Positions 6,689-6,806 of a stretch of DNA of 6,806 nucleotides are shown piece after piece. Both the position numbers and the translations under genes were made by a program. Each line of letters starts with the position of its first letter. The first letter of the stretch is position 1. Below the pieces are notes generated by a model that made no database searches, was not told where the DNA came from, and saw only the letters and a list, made by a program, of their open reading frames with translations. Source of the DNA: Verrucomicrobiota bacterium (GTDB lineage: Bacteria; Verrucomicrobiota; Lentisphaeria; Oligosphaerales; Oligosphaeraceae); the NCBI GenBank assembly GCA_022709995.1, contig JAKLHU010000119.1, forward strand, positions 1 through 6,806, written 5' to 3'.

Positions 6689-6805
6689 TCACCGCCCCGG
6701 CCCGCCGGCCCGCCGGCGGTCGGAAGTCTCCGGGAAGGCGCCGGGCAAATGCGTGACCGTCGCCAAATTCCGGCCGGCGTAGACGACCTCGACAATATCA
6801 AAGCG
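6689..6805 (-). CDS. yraN: YraN/UPF0102-family protein, C-terminal fragment cut by window edge
   Basis: The last 38 codons and stop of a gene entering from the right edge. The sequence RFDIVEVVY, followed by VTHLPGAF, matches the C-terminal pattern of the UPF0102/YraN family (RFDVV..V......I.H...AF), which has a nuclease-like fold related to Holliday-junction resolvases. The catalytic residues would lie outside the window. The tail after AF is basic and Gly-rich. It is on the same strand as the three genes downstream but 1.4 kb from the next one, so a shared transcript is doubtful. The fragment is short, so the family call rests on this one motif. Confidence 0.65.
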   Translation of the reverse strand, partial: RFDIVEVVYAGRNLATVTHLPGAFPETSDRRRAGGPGR

Positions 6806-6806
6806 G

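Noticed and set aside
6175..6801. Minus-strand 208-codon frame at the right end
   Set aside because: Overlaps the YraN-like C-terminus in a different frame. Its translation is low-complexity Arg/Pro/Ser-rich, with no motif.

Overview
The window looks like a GC-rich bacterial chromosome segment. Codon third positions are mostly G or C, and the genes are ordinary housekeeping ones. All recognisable genes lie on the minus strand. Read in the direction of transcription (right to left) they are: the tail of a YraN/UPF0102-type protein cut by the window edge (6689-6805), a gene-poor stretch of about 1.4 kb (5288-6688), an RNB-domain exoribonuclease of the RNase II/R family (3314-5287), an antibiotic_NAT / AAC(3)-family N-acetyltransferase (2369-3190), and a RecQ-family DNA helicase (165-2219). 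A terminator-like hairpin with a T run (98-133) follows recQ. Positions 1-97 beyond it hold nothing I can name. The phylum cannot be fixed from sequence alone. The RecQ layout, with about 190 residues between helicase motif VI and the zinc cysteines, and an RNase II-like protein without obvious cold-shock domains argue against an E. coli-like source. That is as far as I would go.

The three complete genes share a strand, but the gaps between them are 123 and 149 bases with no overlap, so a single tight operon is not shown. The gaps contain GC-rich hairpins without T tracts and no convincing promoter. The functions (RNA 3'-5' degradation, acetyl transfer to an amine, DNA unwinding) do not form an evident pathway. 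I read them as co-oriented neighbours, not as a system.

The part that conventional genes do not explain is 5288-6688. Just upstream of the RNase gene it holds a tandem heptamer, an orphan plus-strand terminator-like hairpin and one weak 90-codon ORF. It continues with a cluster of strong hairpins (5826-5930). Next comes a lower-GC segment (about 55% by hand count over 6061-6480) bounded by imperfect inverted repeats at 6001-6015 and 6494-6508, with broken reading frames inside. This could be a degenerate insertion sequence or MITE next to a structured RNA or REP-like element, but no transposase is recognisable. I did not find a convincing new multi-gene system.
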